Positions 9,374-17,930 are shown, numbered from the stretch's first letter. The stretch is DNA of 64,000 nt from Microbulbifer harenosus (GCF_005771435.1 NZ_VANI01000018.1:1-64000), one strand, 5' to 3'. The notes: generated by a model not told the origin, from the letters alone. Program-made: numbers and translations.

Positions 9374-10416
9374 TTATCGAAGAAATCAATCGTGCCCACC
9401 GGGTAAGTGCCCGCTATCGCATGGATGGTGACCGGGCCACCATCGGGCGCTGTTACGACAACGCGGTGATGCTGGAGGACCCCCACGTGGATCCAGTACA
9501 CGCGGAAGTGGTGAGGGATGAAGACGGCTGTTATGTGCTGCGAGATCTGTCCAGCCTGAATGGCCTGCGCCTGGTGCGCAATTTTCGCGACAAATCCATC
9601 AAGCCTGCGGCAATCCGCGAGCACCAGATACGCTGCGGCGACGAAATCCAACTCGGCAAGAGCCGGGTGCGTTTTATCGATACCGACATGAGTGTGGCAC
9701 CGGCCGTCCCCCTGCATTCGGCGGAAACGGTGTTCGACCGCCTGGCGACACCGCTTGTGGCAGCGACACTGTGCCTGTTGGTGGCGGGCCTCAGTCTCTG
9801 GCTCGCGTGGCTCGGCACCAGCAGCGAGTTGGAGTGGACCGGCGCGGTCAAGGTGCTCACCGATGCAGTCATCGGTCTGCTGATATACGCCGCCGCCTGG
9901 GCATTTATCGGCAAGGTGGTGAAGCACGAGGCGCATTTCCTCGCGCATCTTTCCATCGCGGCTGCTGCAGCCCTCATCTATGCGGGCTGGCAGTGGTTCG
10001 GCACTCTGCTCAACTTCAACTTCAACCTGAGTCAGGTACTGCCGCTGCTCAATATCCTCGCGCTGGCGGTGCTGTTGCCGGTGATGCTGTGGTGTGCCAC
10101 CTATCTGGCGCTGAATGTCGCCCCACACTGGCGACTACTGGGCTCGGTGCTGCTGCCGTGGAGCTTCCTCGGCTTCGCCGCGGCAGTAGAGGTCGGCAAT
10201 ATGGATGAATTCAGCGAATCACCGCAGGTGTCCACGGAGCTGAAATCGAAAGACTGGCTGTTCCGTACGCCGGTACCACTGGAGAAATTCCTCGCCGACG
10301 CGCCGGAGCTGTTCGATATACCGATAGAGAAGTCGGACGACAAGAAAGGCAAGAAAAGCGCAAACAAGGATTCGACGGAAGAAGATACGCACGACGAGGA
10401 AATTCGCGGCGAATAG
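9364..10416 (+). CDS. FHA-domain integral membrane protein
   Basis: 350 residues. Residues ~20-100 are a forkhead-associated domain, which binds phosphothreonine peptides: RATIGR, then HAEVVRDEDG, then LRDLSSLNGLRLV, with the conserved Gly-Arg, His and Asn-Gly positions present. About five hydrophobic segments follow between ~125 and 285 (for example LVAATLCLLVAGLSLWLAWL). The tail is highly charged (KKGKKSANKDSTEEDTHDEE). The start overlaps the end of the HtrA-like gene in another frame. A cytoplasmic FHA domain tied to a membrane bundle and a periplasmic protease suggests a phosphorylation-responsive envelope pair; no kinase is visible nearby. Confidence 0.85.
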   Translation: MALIIEEINRAHRVSARYRMDGDRATIGRCYDNAVMLEDPHVDPVHAEVVRDEDGCYVLRDLSSLNGLRLVRNFRDKSIKPAAIREHQIRCGDEIQLGKSRVRFIDTDMSVAPAVPLHSAETVFDRLATPLVAATLCLLVAGLSLWLAWLGTSSELEWTGAVKVLTDAVIGLLIYAAAWAFIGKVVKHEAHFLAHLSIAAAAALIYAGWQWFGTLLNFNFNLSQVLPLLNILALAVLLPVMLWCATYLALNVAPHWRLLGSVLLPWSFLGFAAAVEVGNMDEFSESPQVSTELKSKDWLFRTPVPLEKFLADAPELFDIPIEKSDDKKGKKSANKDSTEEDTHDEEIRGE

Positions 10417-10503
10417 CCATCGCAGTCTGCGCGCACACGGCATAAAATCTCCGCCCGCCGATCCAGCAACGCAATGATCCTCGGCGCCCAAGGAGTGAAT
10501 GCC

Positions 10504-11598
10504 ATGACCGAGCCCACCAATGATCAGATCCCCGGCAACCCCTACTGGAGCCCGGCGGTAGCCCGGCTCCACCCCTATGTGCCGGGTGAGCAGCCGAAAA
10601 CCACCGCACGCCTGATCAAGCTCAATACCAATGAGAGCCCCTACCCGCCCTCGCCCAAGGCCCAGGCGGCGCTGCAGGACCCGCAGTTACCACAGCGCCT
10701 GCGCCTGTATCCCGATCCGGAATCCACCGAGCTGCGCGAGACCATCGCCGCGCAGTTTGGCCTGGCGCCGGCGCAGGTATTTGTGGGCAACGGCTCCGAC
10801 GAGGTGCTGGCGCACGCGTTCTACAGCTTCTTTCAGCGCCCGGAAGCGCTGCTGTTTCCGGACATCACCTACAGCTTTTATCCGGTGTATTGCGAGCTCT
10901 ATGGCATCGAGGCGCGCACCCTGCCGCTGCGGGAGGATTTTTCCATCGCGGTGGAGGATTACGCGATCGACAATGCTGGCGGCGTGATCCTCCCCAATCC
11001 GAACGCGCCCACAGGGCGCTACCTGCCGCTGGCGGAGATCGAAAAACTGCTGGCACTGCACCCCGAGCGCGTGGTGGTGATCGACGAGGCCTACATTGAT
11101 TTCGGTGGCGACAGCGCGGTTTCCCTGATTGAGCGCTACCCCAACCTGCTGGTGGTGCACACGCTATCCAAGTCCCACGCGCTGGCGGGCCTGCGGGTTG
11201 GCTATGCCCTCGGCCAGGAGCACCTGATCGAGGGGCTGAACCGGGCGAAGAATTCCTTCAACTCCTACCCCATCGACGGCATCGCGCAGAAGGTGGCGAC
11301 GGCGGCGATTGCGGATCGCGAGTGGCTCGCAGACAACTGCGCAAAAGTGATCGCCACGCGCGAGCACACCTGCGCACAGTTGCTCGAGCTGGGATTCGAG
11401 ATTATTCCCTCCACGGCCAACTTTATCTTTGCCAAGCCGCCGAAAATTTCCGCGGAAGCGCTGTTTCTGGCCCTGCGCGAGCGCAACATTATCGTGCGCT
11501 ATTTCAACAAGCCGCGCATCAGCGAGTACCTGCGGATCAGTATCGGCACGGATGAGGAGATGACGGCGCTGGTGGAGGCCTGCCGGGAAGTACTGTAA
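10504..11598 (+). CDS. hisC: Histidinol-phosphate aminotransferase
   Basis: 364 residues, fold-type I PLP aminotransferase, converting imidazole-acetol phosphate and glutamate to histidinol phosphate in histidine biosynthesis. The PLP lysine is Lys223 in LSKSHALAGLRVGY. Other family motifs are LNTNESPYPPS near the N-terminus, GNGSDE (95-100), NPNAPTG (165-171) and IDEAYIDF. ATG 10504 is chosen over the upstream in-frame ATG at 10474 because AAGGAG lies eight bases before it. It stands alone, not in a his operon, so it may be a second copy or have broader specificity for aromatic amino acids. Confidence 0.9.
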   Translation: MTEPTNDQIPGNPYWSPAVARLHPYVPGEQPKTTARLIKLNTNESPYPPSPKAQAALQDPQLPQRLRLYPDPESTELRETIAAQFGLAPAQVFVGNGSDEVLAHAFYSFFQRPEALLFPDITYSFYPVYCELYGIEARTLPLREDFSIAVEDYAIDNAGGVILPNPNAPTGRYLPLAEIEKLLALHPERVVVIDEAYIDFGGDSAVSLIERYPNLLVVHTLSKSHALAGLRVGYALGQEHLIEGLNRAKNSFNSYPIDGIAQKVATAAIADREWLADNCAKVIATREHTCAQLLELGFEIIPSTANFIFAKPPKISAEALFLALRERNIIVRYFNKPRISEYLRISIGTDEEMTALVEACREVL

Positions 11599-11608
11599 GT
11601 GGCCGCGC

Positions 11609-12541
11609 TTACGGATTGGTGAGCTGCAGCCGCTTCAGCCCAAAGCGTTTGGACAGGATGCGGTCGCGCAGCCAGCGCGGCAGCCAGCGCGCCATCCACG
11701 GCAGCAGGCTGCTCTTGTTGCCGATCCTGAGCAGGGTGGACGGACGCTTGCGCAGCAGCTCGGCCGCCAGGCGCTTGGCCAGATCCCGCGCCAGGGTGGC
11801 GTTCTGCTGGGATTCCAAGGCGCGGGCGCGCACATGGTCTTCACTGCGTTTGTACCAGGAGTCCGGCGCCAGCAGGCCGCGCAGCGAAGTCTCGGCGTGA
11901 CGGCCAAATTCCGACGCGATGGCCCCCGGCTGCACCGTGACCACACGGATGCCGAAGGGTTTCAGCTCCAGGCGCAGCACATCAGACAAAGTGTGCAGGG
12001 CGGATTTGGACGCGCAGTAGGCGCCAGAGAAGGGTGTCGGCATAACGCCGGAGACGGAACCGATATTGCAGATCACGCCGTGGCGGCGGGATTTCAGCAG
12101 CGGCGCACAGGCCCGCGCCAGCGCCATCGGCGCGAACACATTGGTGCGGAACTGGGCTTCCAATGCGCGGGTATCCAGCTCCAACAGCGGCCCCATCTGG
12201 CCGTAGCCGGCGTTATTGACGAGGATATCCAAGCGCCCGTAGGCGGTCTTGATGGCGTGCACCACGCGGTTGATGTCCGCCTGGTTGTTCACGTCCAGCG
12301 CCTCGGTGGCGATGCCCACATCCGCCAGTTCCTGCAGGGCCTCGGCGCGGCGGGCGGTGGCGATGACGATGGTACCGCGCGCGTGCAGCGCCAGCGCCAG
12401 TTCGCGGCCAATACCACTGGAGCAACCGGTAATCAGCGCCACCCGGTCCGGCACCACATAGCCGCGGCCAATCTGCGCCAGGCTTTCGGCGGCGAAATTC
12501 TGATCAGAGAGGCGGAACCGGTTGGCGGGGGGCTTGCTCAC
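11609..12541 (-). CDS. Short-chain dehydrogenase/reductase
   Basis: 310 residues, classical SDR with a Rossmann fold. Visible motifs are the cofactor loop TGCSSGIG, the structural NNAGYG, the catalytic Ser in GSVSGV and the YCASK (YxxxK) pair. Arg residues after the second strand (ATARRAEAL) suggest NADP(H) preference. A ~60-residue C-terminal extension rich in Arg/Leu/Trp may associate with the membrane. The start is GTG with a weak ribosome-binding site. It converges with hisC, with only ten bases between the stops. Substrate unknown. Confidence 0.85.
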   Translation of the reverse strand: MSKPPANRFRLSDQNFAAESLAQIGRGYVVPDRVALITGCSSGIGRELALALHARGTIVIATARRAEALQELADVGIATEALDVNNQADINRVVHAIKTAYGRLDILVNNAGYGQMGPLLELDTRALEAQFRTNVFAPMALARACAPLLKSRRHGVICNIGSVSGVMPTPFSGAYCASKSALHTLSDVLRLELKPFGIRVVTVQPGAIASEFGRHAETSLRGLLAPDSWYKRSEDHVRARALESQQNATLARDLAKRLAAELLRKRPSTLLRIGNKSSLLPWMARWLPRWLRDRILSKRFGLKRLQLTNP

Positions 12542-12590
12542 GTTTCTATTCCCAAACTGCGTCCAAAACTGCGCTGTGTCTAAATCCGAC

Positions 12591-12977
12591 TCAATCGGAC
12601 AGGGCTGGTGTCAGTTGGAAGTGGGGATTCTGAATCAGCCCGAAGACGTTGCCAAAGGGATCGAGGAAACTGGCCATGAGTATGCCCTCTCCCACGTCGA
12701 CAATTTCACCGTGCTGGCGCGCGCCGAGGCCGTTCATACGCTCGACCTGGGCGGCGATATCGGCAACGCCCCAGTAGGCGACGACGCCGTCGGCACGGCT
12801 GATCACATTGCGCGCATTTGGGTCGAGCCCCAGCTCGAATCCGCCGACACTGAAGCCGACGTAGCTTTCGGCTTCAAAGTAGGGCTCCACTTCCAACAGG
12901 GTGGTATACCACGCTTTGGCTTCTTCCAGATTACTGACGCCGTAGATGACGCTTTGTATCCCTGAAAACTGACTCAC
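12591..12977 (-). CDS. VOC-family (glyoxalase/bleomycin-resistance fold) protein
   Basis: 128 residues with the paired beta-alpha-beta-beta-beta layout of the vicinal oxygen chelate superfamily: IQSVIYGVSNLEEAKAWYTTLLEVEPYF, then a second half starting VVAYWGVADIAAQVERM and ending ILMASFLDPFGNVFGLIQNP. It starts at GTG with a near-perfect AAGGAGGT five bases upstream, which fixes the start. The usual metal-binding His at the first strand is replaced (VIYGV), so it may not be a glyoxalase; substrate unknown. Confidence 0.8.
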   Translation of the reverse strand: MSQFSGIQSVIYGVSNLEEAKAWYTTLLEVEPYFEAESYVGFSVGGFELGLDPNARNVISRADGVVAYWGVADIAAQVERMNGLGARQHGEIVDVGEGILMASFLDPFGNVFGLIQNPHFQLTPALSD

Positions 12978-13077
12978 CTCAGACCTCCTTTTGGAGATTT
13001 GTTTCCTGCGTTGCGATGTACTGCTGATTGGTTGTCACCGCTTTATTTTTGTATGCTTTTCGAACAACGCTTTGGCG

Positions 13078-13446
13078 CTATTCGAGTTCCTGCTCCAGTT
13101 GTTCGAGCAGATCGAGGGGTTCGATTTCTTCCCCTTCGAGATCGTCGTTCCAGTTGATGCCGACGAGTAGTACGTCATCGTGCATGCCGGTGAGCCAGTC
13201 GTCCATAAATTCTTCGAGATCGATGGCGACGACCTGGTATTCGGCCCAGTCGTCGGCGATATGCGCTTCGGCGAATTCGCGCTGGGACCAGAAGGGCATG
13301 ACGTCGGTGCCGGGGCGGGTTTCCGACTCGCACAGGGCAAACCCTTCTTCCCCTTCCAGCGCCCACACACACCCCTGATCTACCGCTTCCGGCAGAAAGC
13401 GCTCACAGTTGTCCTCAAAATCGTCTCCGAGTGGTTCCAATTCCAT
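13078..13446 (-). CDS. DUF2750-like acidic protein
   Basis: 122 residues, strongly acidic, no signal or membrane segment. The pattern CVWALEGEEGFALCES, then VMPFWSQREFAE, IDLEEFMDDWLTGM and VGINWNDDLEG resembles the DUF2750 family of small cytoplasmic proteins of unknown function; I assign it from memory of the family pattern. It is monocistronic and lies beside the two palindromic elements at 13.56-13.85 kb. Confidence 0.7.
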   Translation of the reverse strand: MELEPLGDDFEDNCERFLPEAVDQGCVWALEGEEGFALCESETRPGTDVMPFWSQREFAEAHIADDWAEYQVVAIDLEEFMDDWLTGMHDDVLLVGINWNDDLEGEEIEPLDLLEQLEQELE

Positions 13447-13565
13447 ACCGGCTTGCCTTGAAAATGATTTGGGGAGTTTACGCCAGATTGGGCGGGATAA
13501 GTAGAAACTTGCGCAGTGTTGTGGGGTTGCTCCGGCATCGGGGACCCCTTAAGTGAGTGTGGTGG

Positions 13566-13679
13566 CGTTTGGACACCGGGTGAGGGTTTCCGAAACCGCT
13601 GTGAATACATCCCTGTACGCTGCGTCGGCGACGTCCCTGTCGCCGACGCTTTCGAAAACCCTCACCCGGCACCCAAACT
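13566..13679. repeat. Palindromic two-hairpin element A
   Basis: Outer arms 13566-13595 and 13650-13679 (30 nt each, about five mismatches) are inverted repeats built around ccgggtgagggttt. The core between them holds ccgctgtgaa, a small hairpin around atccct, cgctgcg, and a perfect 9-bp hairpin gtcggcgac/gtcgccgac (13624-13632/13639-13647). The same core order is seen in elements B and C with different arm sequences. Confidence 0.8.
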
Positions 13680-13735
13680 TCGCATCGAGTTCTGCGCATT
13701 GTTCGCGGCTACGAAGTAAAGAGATTCAGCGCGAA

Positions 13736-13846
13736 GCCGGAGTGCTGGGGATTAGTTTTTGGAAGCGTCGCAAACAGGATGTTTGCGCCGCAGCGCCCAG
13801 GGATGGGTTCACAGCGGTTCCAAAAACTAATACCCAGTGCTCCGGC
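13736..13846. repeat. Palindromic two-hairpin element B, opposite orientation to A
   Basis: Outer arms 13736-13763 and 13819-13846 (28 nt, a few mismatches) centre on attagtttttgga. The core, read on the minus strand, is ccgctgtgaa, cccatccctggg, cgctgcg, then hairpin cgcaaac-atcct-gtttgcg (13769-13787). The core matches elements A and C while the arm sequence is unrelated to theirs. Together A and B fill most of the 450-bp gap between the DUF2750 and YgjP-like genes. Confidence 0.8.
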
Positions 13847-13899
13847 GCCACAGAGGTCACTACGAAGTCAAACCTCGAGCCCACAACGAAGCTGGAAAC

Positions 13900-14604
13900 C
13901 TAAAGCTGCAACCGATGCCCGTTTTCCTTCAGCCAGCGCCGCAACGTCCGGTAATCGGGACAGAGACTGGCTACAAGATCCCAGAACGCCCGGCTGTGGT
14001 TGTGGTGCCGCAGATGGCAGACCTCGTGGATCACCAGGTAATCCACCACAGGCTCAGGGGCGAGGCAGACAAGCCAGTTGTACTGCAGTTCACCGCGAAT
14101 GGTGCAATGCCCCCACTTGCTGCGGGTGCGCCGCACTTTTACCGAGGAAAATTCCAGACCGAGAAGGCCGGCAAAATAGCGGGATTTTCGCGTGAGGGTA
14201 TCCAGCGCTTCGCGCTGGTAGAGCTTCTGCAGAGCAGCCTGTATCTGCCCGTCATCCGGTTCGCGGTTGCGGCAGTAAAGCTGGATATAGCCATCGCGAA
14301 TCCCCGCATCCCCCGCGCAGGCCGCGCGGTCCAGTTCGAGGGAATTGCCCAGCCACGGAAAGCGCGCACCAAACGCAAAATGATGCTCCGGCACCTGCGC
14401 CTGCCGGCGTTCAAGCCCGCGCAGCTGATCTCGCACCCAGGCGATATTGTCGCGCAGGAACTGGTGACCGTGCTGCGCAGCGCAGCGTTGGGGAATCCGC
14501 ACTTCCGCGCCCTTCTCCGTCACCACCAGCCCCAACCGCTTGCGCCGCGGTGAGCGGGACAGACGGTAGGAGACTTCCTCGAAGGTAAACAGATCCGCGG
14601 TCAC
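13900..14604 (-). CDS. YgjP/SprT-like zinc metallopeptidase-fold protein
   Basis: 234 residues, cytoplasmic. The C-terminal half has the DUF45/YgjP signature: KWGHCTIRGELQYNW, then the zinc motif HEVCHLRHHNHSRAFWD (HExxH with a third His downstream) and a terminal WLKENG segment. The N-terminal part (SPRRKRLGLVVTEKGAEVRIP) is the family's beta-rich region. The start is GTG. Physiological role of the family is not settled. Closely spaced (20 bp) after the thioesterase gene on the same strand, so possibly co-transcribed with it. Confidence 0.85.
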   Translation of the reverse strand: MTADLFTFEEVSYRLSRSPRRKRLGLVVTEKGAEVRIPQRCAAQHGHQFLRDNIAWVRDQLRGLERRQAQVPEHHFAFGARFPWLGNSLELDRAACAGDAGIRDGYIQLYCRNREPDDGQIQAALQKLYQREALDTLTRKSRYFAGLLGLEFSSVKVRRTRSKWGHCTIRGELQYNWLVCLAPEPVVDYLVIHEVCHLRHHNHSRAFWDLVASLCPDYRTLRRWLKENGHRLQL

Positions 14605-14624
14605 GACAGACTAAGAATCAGCAA

Positions 14625-15056
14625 TTACTGCGAAGGCACCGGCACCACCGCCATGGTGATGCGGGAAATGCAGTTGAGCTTGCCCTTGGGGTCGTGGATA
14701 CGAATTTCCCACACCTGACTGCTGCGGCCGACATGCACCGCGCTGGCTTTGGCGGTAACCACGCCCTCCGGCACGGGGCGTAGGTGGTTGGCGTTGATCT
14801 CCTGGCCCACACAGTAAAACTTGCTGTTATCCACCACCATGTTCGCAGCCAGCGAGCCGAGGGTTTCCGCCAGTGCCACGCTGGCGCCACCGTGCAGGAT
14901 GCCAAAAGGTTGGCGGGTGCGGTCGTCAACCGGCATGGTGCCAACGAGGTAGTCGTCGCCCACTTCGGTGATTTTCATTCCCAGGTAGCCGGGCATGCAG
15001 TTGCCCATGCTCTGATTGATTTCGTCCATGGTGGGGTTGCCGTGCCAGATTGCCAT
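14625..15056 (-). CDS. Hotdog-fold acyl-CoA thioesterase (PaaI/YdiI type)
   Basis: 143 residues, one hotdog domain. The motif RQPFGILHGGASVALAETLGSLAAN carries the helix-initial HGG and the catalytic Glu of the PaaI/YdiI/EntH class. Such enzymes hydrolyse aromatic or short acyl-CoA thioesters as tetramers in the cytoplasm. AGGTG precedes the ATG by about six bases. The substrate cannot be read from sequence; 1,4-dihydroxy-2-naphthoyl-CoA is one possibility. Confidence 0.85.
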   Translation of the reverse strand: MAIWHGNPTMDEINQSMGNCMPGYLGMKITEVGDDYLVGTMPVDDRTRQPFGILHGGASVALAETLGSLAANMVVDNSKFYCVGQEINANHLRPVPEGVVTAKASAVHVGRSSQVWEIRIHDPKGKLNCISRITMAVVPVPSQ

Positions 15057-15094
15057 TTGATCACCTGATTGATTTCATAACACTGAGCGCAATA

Positions 15095-15676
15095 TCAGTA
15101 AAACAGCATCGGATTGAAAGCACCAAAGCCGCCAAAGCGCATCATCTCAGCTTCCAGGTGGCGCATTTCCCGCAGCAGGCCGCGGCGCTGGCTGCGCAGG
15201 GCGCGAGCTTCCTCCTTGGATTCGGCGTCCTCCAGCGCGTGCTCGACCCGAGCGACCTCGCGCTCCGCTTCGTAATACTGGCGCTCCAGCGCCGCATACT
15301 GCTGCTCGGCCTGATATACCGCGAGGCCGCGCTCGTAGTTGGCGAGGAACAGGTCGGCGGTGGGGCCGGTACAGACACCTTCATAGTTGTTTCCGCGGCG
15401 CCCAACCACAAAACCGTTCTCCGGGGTGCAGAACTGTTCGATACCCGCTTCGTGACCGCGCATCCAGGCGGCAGTGTCGGTACGCACGCCGTATTCGTGG
15501 CACTTCTGGGCGATCTGGTAGACGGTGGCCTGGCTGCGGCCGCGGGCGCCATCTTCGATGCCGCGCTCGTACCAGAGGCCTGCCTGGCATTCGTTTTCGG
15601 AAATCACGGCGCAGCCGCCGGCGAGGGCGAGCCACGCGGGAAGCGCGATAAGGGTGAGCCGTTTCCAGAGTTTCAT
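15095..15676 (-). CDS. DUF2799-type envelope protein, probable lipoprotein
   Basis: 193 residues from ATG 15676, which has GGTGG seven bases upstream; a GTG four codons earlier is less likely. The N-terminus MKLWKRLTLIALPAWLALAGGC is a signal peptide ending at Cys22 with an imperfect lipobox. The domain NECQAGLWYERGIEDGARG, CHEYGVRTDTAAWMRGHEAGIEQFC, NGFVVGRRGNNYEGVC fits DUF2799, with paired cysteines. Residues ~115-175 form a Glu/Arg/Leu-rich coiled coil. Unknown function in the envelope. Confidence 0.75.
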   Translation of the reverse strand: MKLWKRLTLIALPAWLALAGGCAVISENECQAGLWYERGIEDGARGRSQATVYQIAQKCHEYGVRTDTAAWMRGHEAGIEQFCTPENGFVVGRRGNNYEGVCTGPTADLFLANYERGLAVYQAEQQYAALERQYYEAEREVARVEHALEDAESKEEARALRSQRRGLLREMRHLEAEMMRFGGFGAFNPMLFY

Positions 15677-15736
15677 GTTGTTATCCACCGGTTGTACGGC
15701 TTTATTGAACGCTCTTGCCGGTGAACCTGTGCTGAA

Positions 15737-16387
15737 TCAGCCAAAGCGCTTGTCGGCCACGAAGGGGTTGGTCTGGCGCTCCTGGCCGAAGGTGGACATG
15801 GGGCCGTGGCCGGGAATGAATTTTACGGCGTCGCCCAGGGGCCAGAGCTTTTTGGTGATGGAGTCGATGAGGTCCTGGTGGTTGCTCATGGGGAAGTCGG
15901 TGCGACCGATGGAACCGGCGAAGAGGACGTCACCCACCAGTGCGAGGTTACTTTCGCGATGGAAAAAAATGACGTGACCGGGGGTGTGACCGGGGCAGTG
16001 CACAACTTCGAGCACTTCGTCGCCAACGGTGACGGTATCGCCATCGTTGAGCCAGCGGTCGGGGGTGAAGGTTTCCACCGGCGGAAAGCCGTACATCTGA
16101 GCCTGGACGGCGATTTTTTCGATCCAGAACTGGTCGGCCTGTTGGGGCCCTTCCACGGGAAGACTGAGCTGGCGCGACAAGGGGGCGGTGCCGCCGACGT
16201 GGTCGAGGTGGCCGTGGGTGAGGAGGATTTTTTCCAGTTTGAGGCCGCGCTCGTCGACGGCTTTGAGGATGCGGTCGATGTCGCCACCCGGGTCAACCAC
16301 GGCCGCGCGCTTGCTGTCGTCGCACCACAGGAGGGTGCAGTTTTGCTGGAAGGGCGTGACGGGGACCGAGTGAAATTGCAAAGCCAT
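15737..16387 (-). CDS. Metallo-beta-lactamase-fold hydrolase (glyoxalase II-like, YcbL type)
   Basis: 216 residues. The metal site motif THGHLDHVGG (HxHxDH), a second His in VHCPGHTPGH, Asp in LVGDVLF and a final His in FIPGHGPMST are all present. The compact length and lack of the glyoxalase II C-terminal helical domain match YcbL/GloC-type hydrolases acting on S-D-lactoylglutathione or related thioesters. Cytoplasmic, with a separate promoter region that contains palindromic element D upstream. Confidence 0.85.
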   Translation of the reverse strand: MALQFHSVPVTPFQQNCTLLWCDDSKRAAVVDPGGDIDRILKAVDERGLKLEKILLTHGHLDHVGGTAPLSRQLSLPVEGPQQADQFWIEKIAVQAQMYGFPPVETFTPDRWLNDGDTVTVGDEVLEVVHCPGHTPGHVIFFHRESNLALVGDVLFAGSIGRTDFPMSNHQDLIDSITKKLWPLGDAVKFIPGHGPMSTFGQERQTNPFVADKRFG

Positions 16388-16488
16388 GGGAGTACCTGTT
16401 TAGTCTTCGCGTGCGATTATAACGCTCGCGGCGTAATCCGGCTAAAGTGGCTCTGGTGCTTTGAATCCCAGTCTCGTGGCGTCGCCGC

Positions 16489-16598
16489 TAGCGGGTACTC
16501 CCTTGCAAGACACGAGCTAGGCGCCCCCCTCAACCCATCCCTGGGGGCTCTTCCGCGAGGCCCCTCTCGCGGAAGGTCTTGCAAGGGAGTACCCGCTA
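16489..16598. repeat. Palindromic two-hairpin element D
   Basis: Outer arms 16489-16511 and 16576-16598 are perfect 23-nt inverted repeats (tagcgggtactcccttgc...). The core holds a gccccc/gggggc hairpin around acccatccct and a 10-bp hairpin cttccgcgag/ctcgcggaag (16550-16559/16566-16575). Same architecture as elements A-C with the shared acccatccctgg segment, but another arm sequence. It occupies the gap between two minus-strand genes. Confidence 0.8.
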
Positions 16599-16626
16599 TC
16601 GCCGTCTTCGCAGAAAGTTTCGAAGC

Positions 16627-17517
16627 TTAAACGGCCGCCACCGTCGCGCGTTGCAGGGGACTCGGCCGGCGTGCTGTGGTTTTTTTAAGCACCTCGGTGA
16701 CATCCTCGACCAGATTCCTCAGCACCATCTCGCTCTGCCAGTAGCCGTCGTGGGATACCAGTTGCGGGCCCCAGCTGGCGGCGCTCCAGTCGGCGAGGGG
16801 GCGGGTCTCGAAGTCGCGGTAGACGGCCTGGTTGTAGGAGGGGCTGAGGGGTTTGAGGGGCCAGCCGAAGAGGTCGTCGGGGTGGTAGAAGTTTTTCCAG
16901 CGGAAGTTGTAGCCGCGGGTGTCGGAGGTGACGGCCTGGATCTGGTCGCGGGCGAGGCCGGCTGTCCACAGGGGGTTGCTGGCGCCGAGGGTGTACCAGT
17001 GGGCAAGGGTTTTGCCGCGCAGGAAGAGGTCTTTGGCGGAGCCTTTGTGGACACCTTTCGGGCCGCCGTCGCGCCAGATACCGTGGTTGATGGTGGCGCG
17101 CTGGGCGTCCCACAGGTAGTTGGAGAGGATGCAGCAGCCGATGGAGTGGCTGAGCAGGATAACTGGGGCGTTGTCACTGGTGGCTTTAGCGGCGCGCTCG
17201 AAGGTCTGGTAGATGGCCTGCTGTGTTTTTTCGTAGTTGCCACCGCGCTGGTGGATGTCCGCCATCTGCGCAGAGGCTTCGGCGAGGCCGTAGAGCATGA
17301 ATTTGCGCGCGCGCAGGTAGTCCATATCGCGCTTCTGCATGGCTTCGAACACCCGTTCGAGATTGGGTTGCAGGTGACCCTGGCAAAGGATGGTGTCGGT
17401 GTGAATACGGGACCAGTCGGCCCCCAGATGGTCTTTCAGCGCCTGAAACAGCGGCTCGGCAAAGCCTTCGTCCACGGCCCCCATACCCGGTGCCGCCAGG
17501 ATGACCAGATCAGCCAT
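16627..17517 (-). CDS. Alpha/beta-hydrolase-like protein of unknown function
   Basis: 296 residues, no signal peptide. It begins MADLVILAAPGMGAVDEGF, an early beta strand and loop as in alpha/beta hydrolases, and carries a nucleophile-elbow-like APVILLSHSIGCCILSNYLW (SHSIG) at ~130. Conserved-looking DTRGYNFRWKNFYHPDDLFGWPLKPL and SHDGYWQS follow; the His in SHDGYW could complete the triad. I do not recognise the family, and the substrate is unknown. Confidence 0.6.
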   Translation of the reverse strand: MADLVILAAPGMGAVDEGFAEPLFQALKDHLGADWSRIHTDTILCQGHLQPNLERVFEAMQKRDMDYLRARKFMLYGLAEASAQMADIHQRGGNYEKTQQAIYQTFERAAKATSDNAPVILLSHSIGCCILSNYLWDAQRATINHGIWRDGGPKGVHKGSAKDLFLRGKTLAHWYTLGASNPLWTAGLARDQIQAVTSDTRGYNFRWKNFYHPDDLFGWPLKPLSPSYNQAVYRDFETRPLADWSAASWGPQLVSHDGYWQSEMVLRNLVEDVTEVLKKTTARRPSPLQRATVAAV

Positions 17518-17930
17518 TGTTCGCTCCCCGCAAGTGTTTTTCTTCGCGTTGTTTTCGGTTTGCTTATTGGATGCGAATACCTCGCCGGGGTTTTCCCGCG
17601 CATCGTGTCACTGTGGAATTTGTGCGGTCTGCCTACAAACAAGCTGTGACTCGAGTAGCACAATCACGGGAAACTACCACCGGATGAGGCGCATGGGAAG
17701 ATTTACGCCATAAAAGATGTAAATTGCGCCACACCGTACGCCGAGTCTTCGGGCAAAAAAGAAACTCCGACTCTTTTTGCGGGTGCCGCGGAACTTCCCT
17801 GTCAGCACCTCGTCAAAGTAACCAGTTCCCCCAGATCACAATGTGTGAACGCGTCGTGATCGAACTCTCTCATCGTAACTCTGCTTGAAGCCGGCCTTGC
17901 GCCGGCTTTTTTCTGGCTGCAAAAGTACGA
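17518..17930. other. Intergenic region with a plus-strand terminator
   Basis: 413 bp without a plausible protein gene. It ends in a clear plus-strand terminator (17889-17912), though the genes on both sides are on the minus strand. Something transcribed rightwards must start within this gap or run antisense through the hydrolase gene. A small RNA is possible; see findings. Confidence 0.4.
17889..17912 (+). terminator. Rho-independent terminator, plus strand
   Basis: Stem agccggc (17889-17895) and gccggct (17901-17907) with loop cttgc, followed by a run of six T residues. It converges with the 3' end of the LacI-type regulator gene, which lies on the other strand. The stem could act for that gene too, but there is no A run on its left side. 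Confidence 0.75.

Noticed and set aside
13566..13846. Insertion sequence with terminal inverted repeats
   Set aside because: Elements are about 110 bp, contain no transposase, and the inverted arms differ between copies, unlike an IS family.
16579..17649. Plus-strand open frame opposite the alpha/beta-hydrolase-like gene
   Set aside because: Low-complexity Gly/Val-rich translation and no ribosome-binding site; the minus-strand frame has better protein features.
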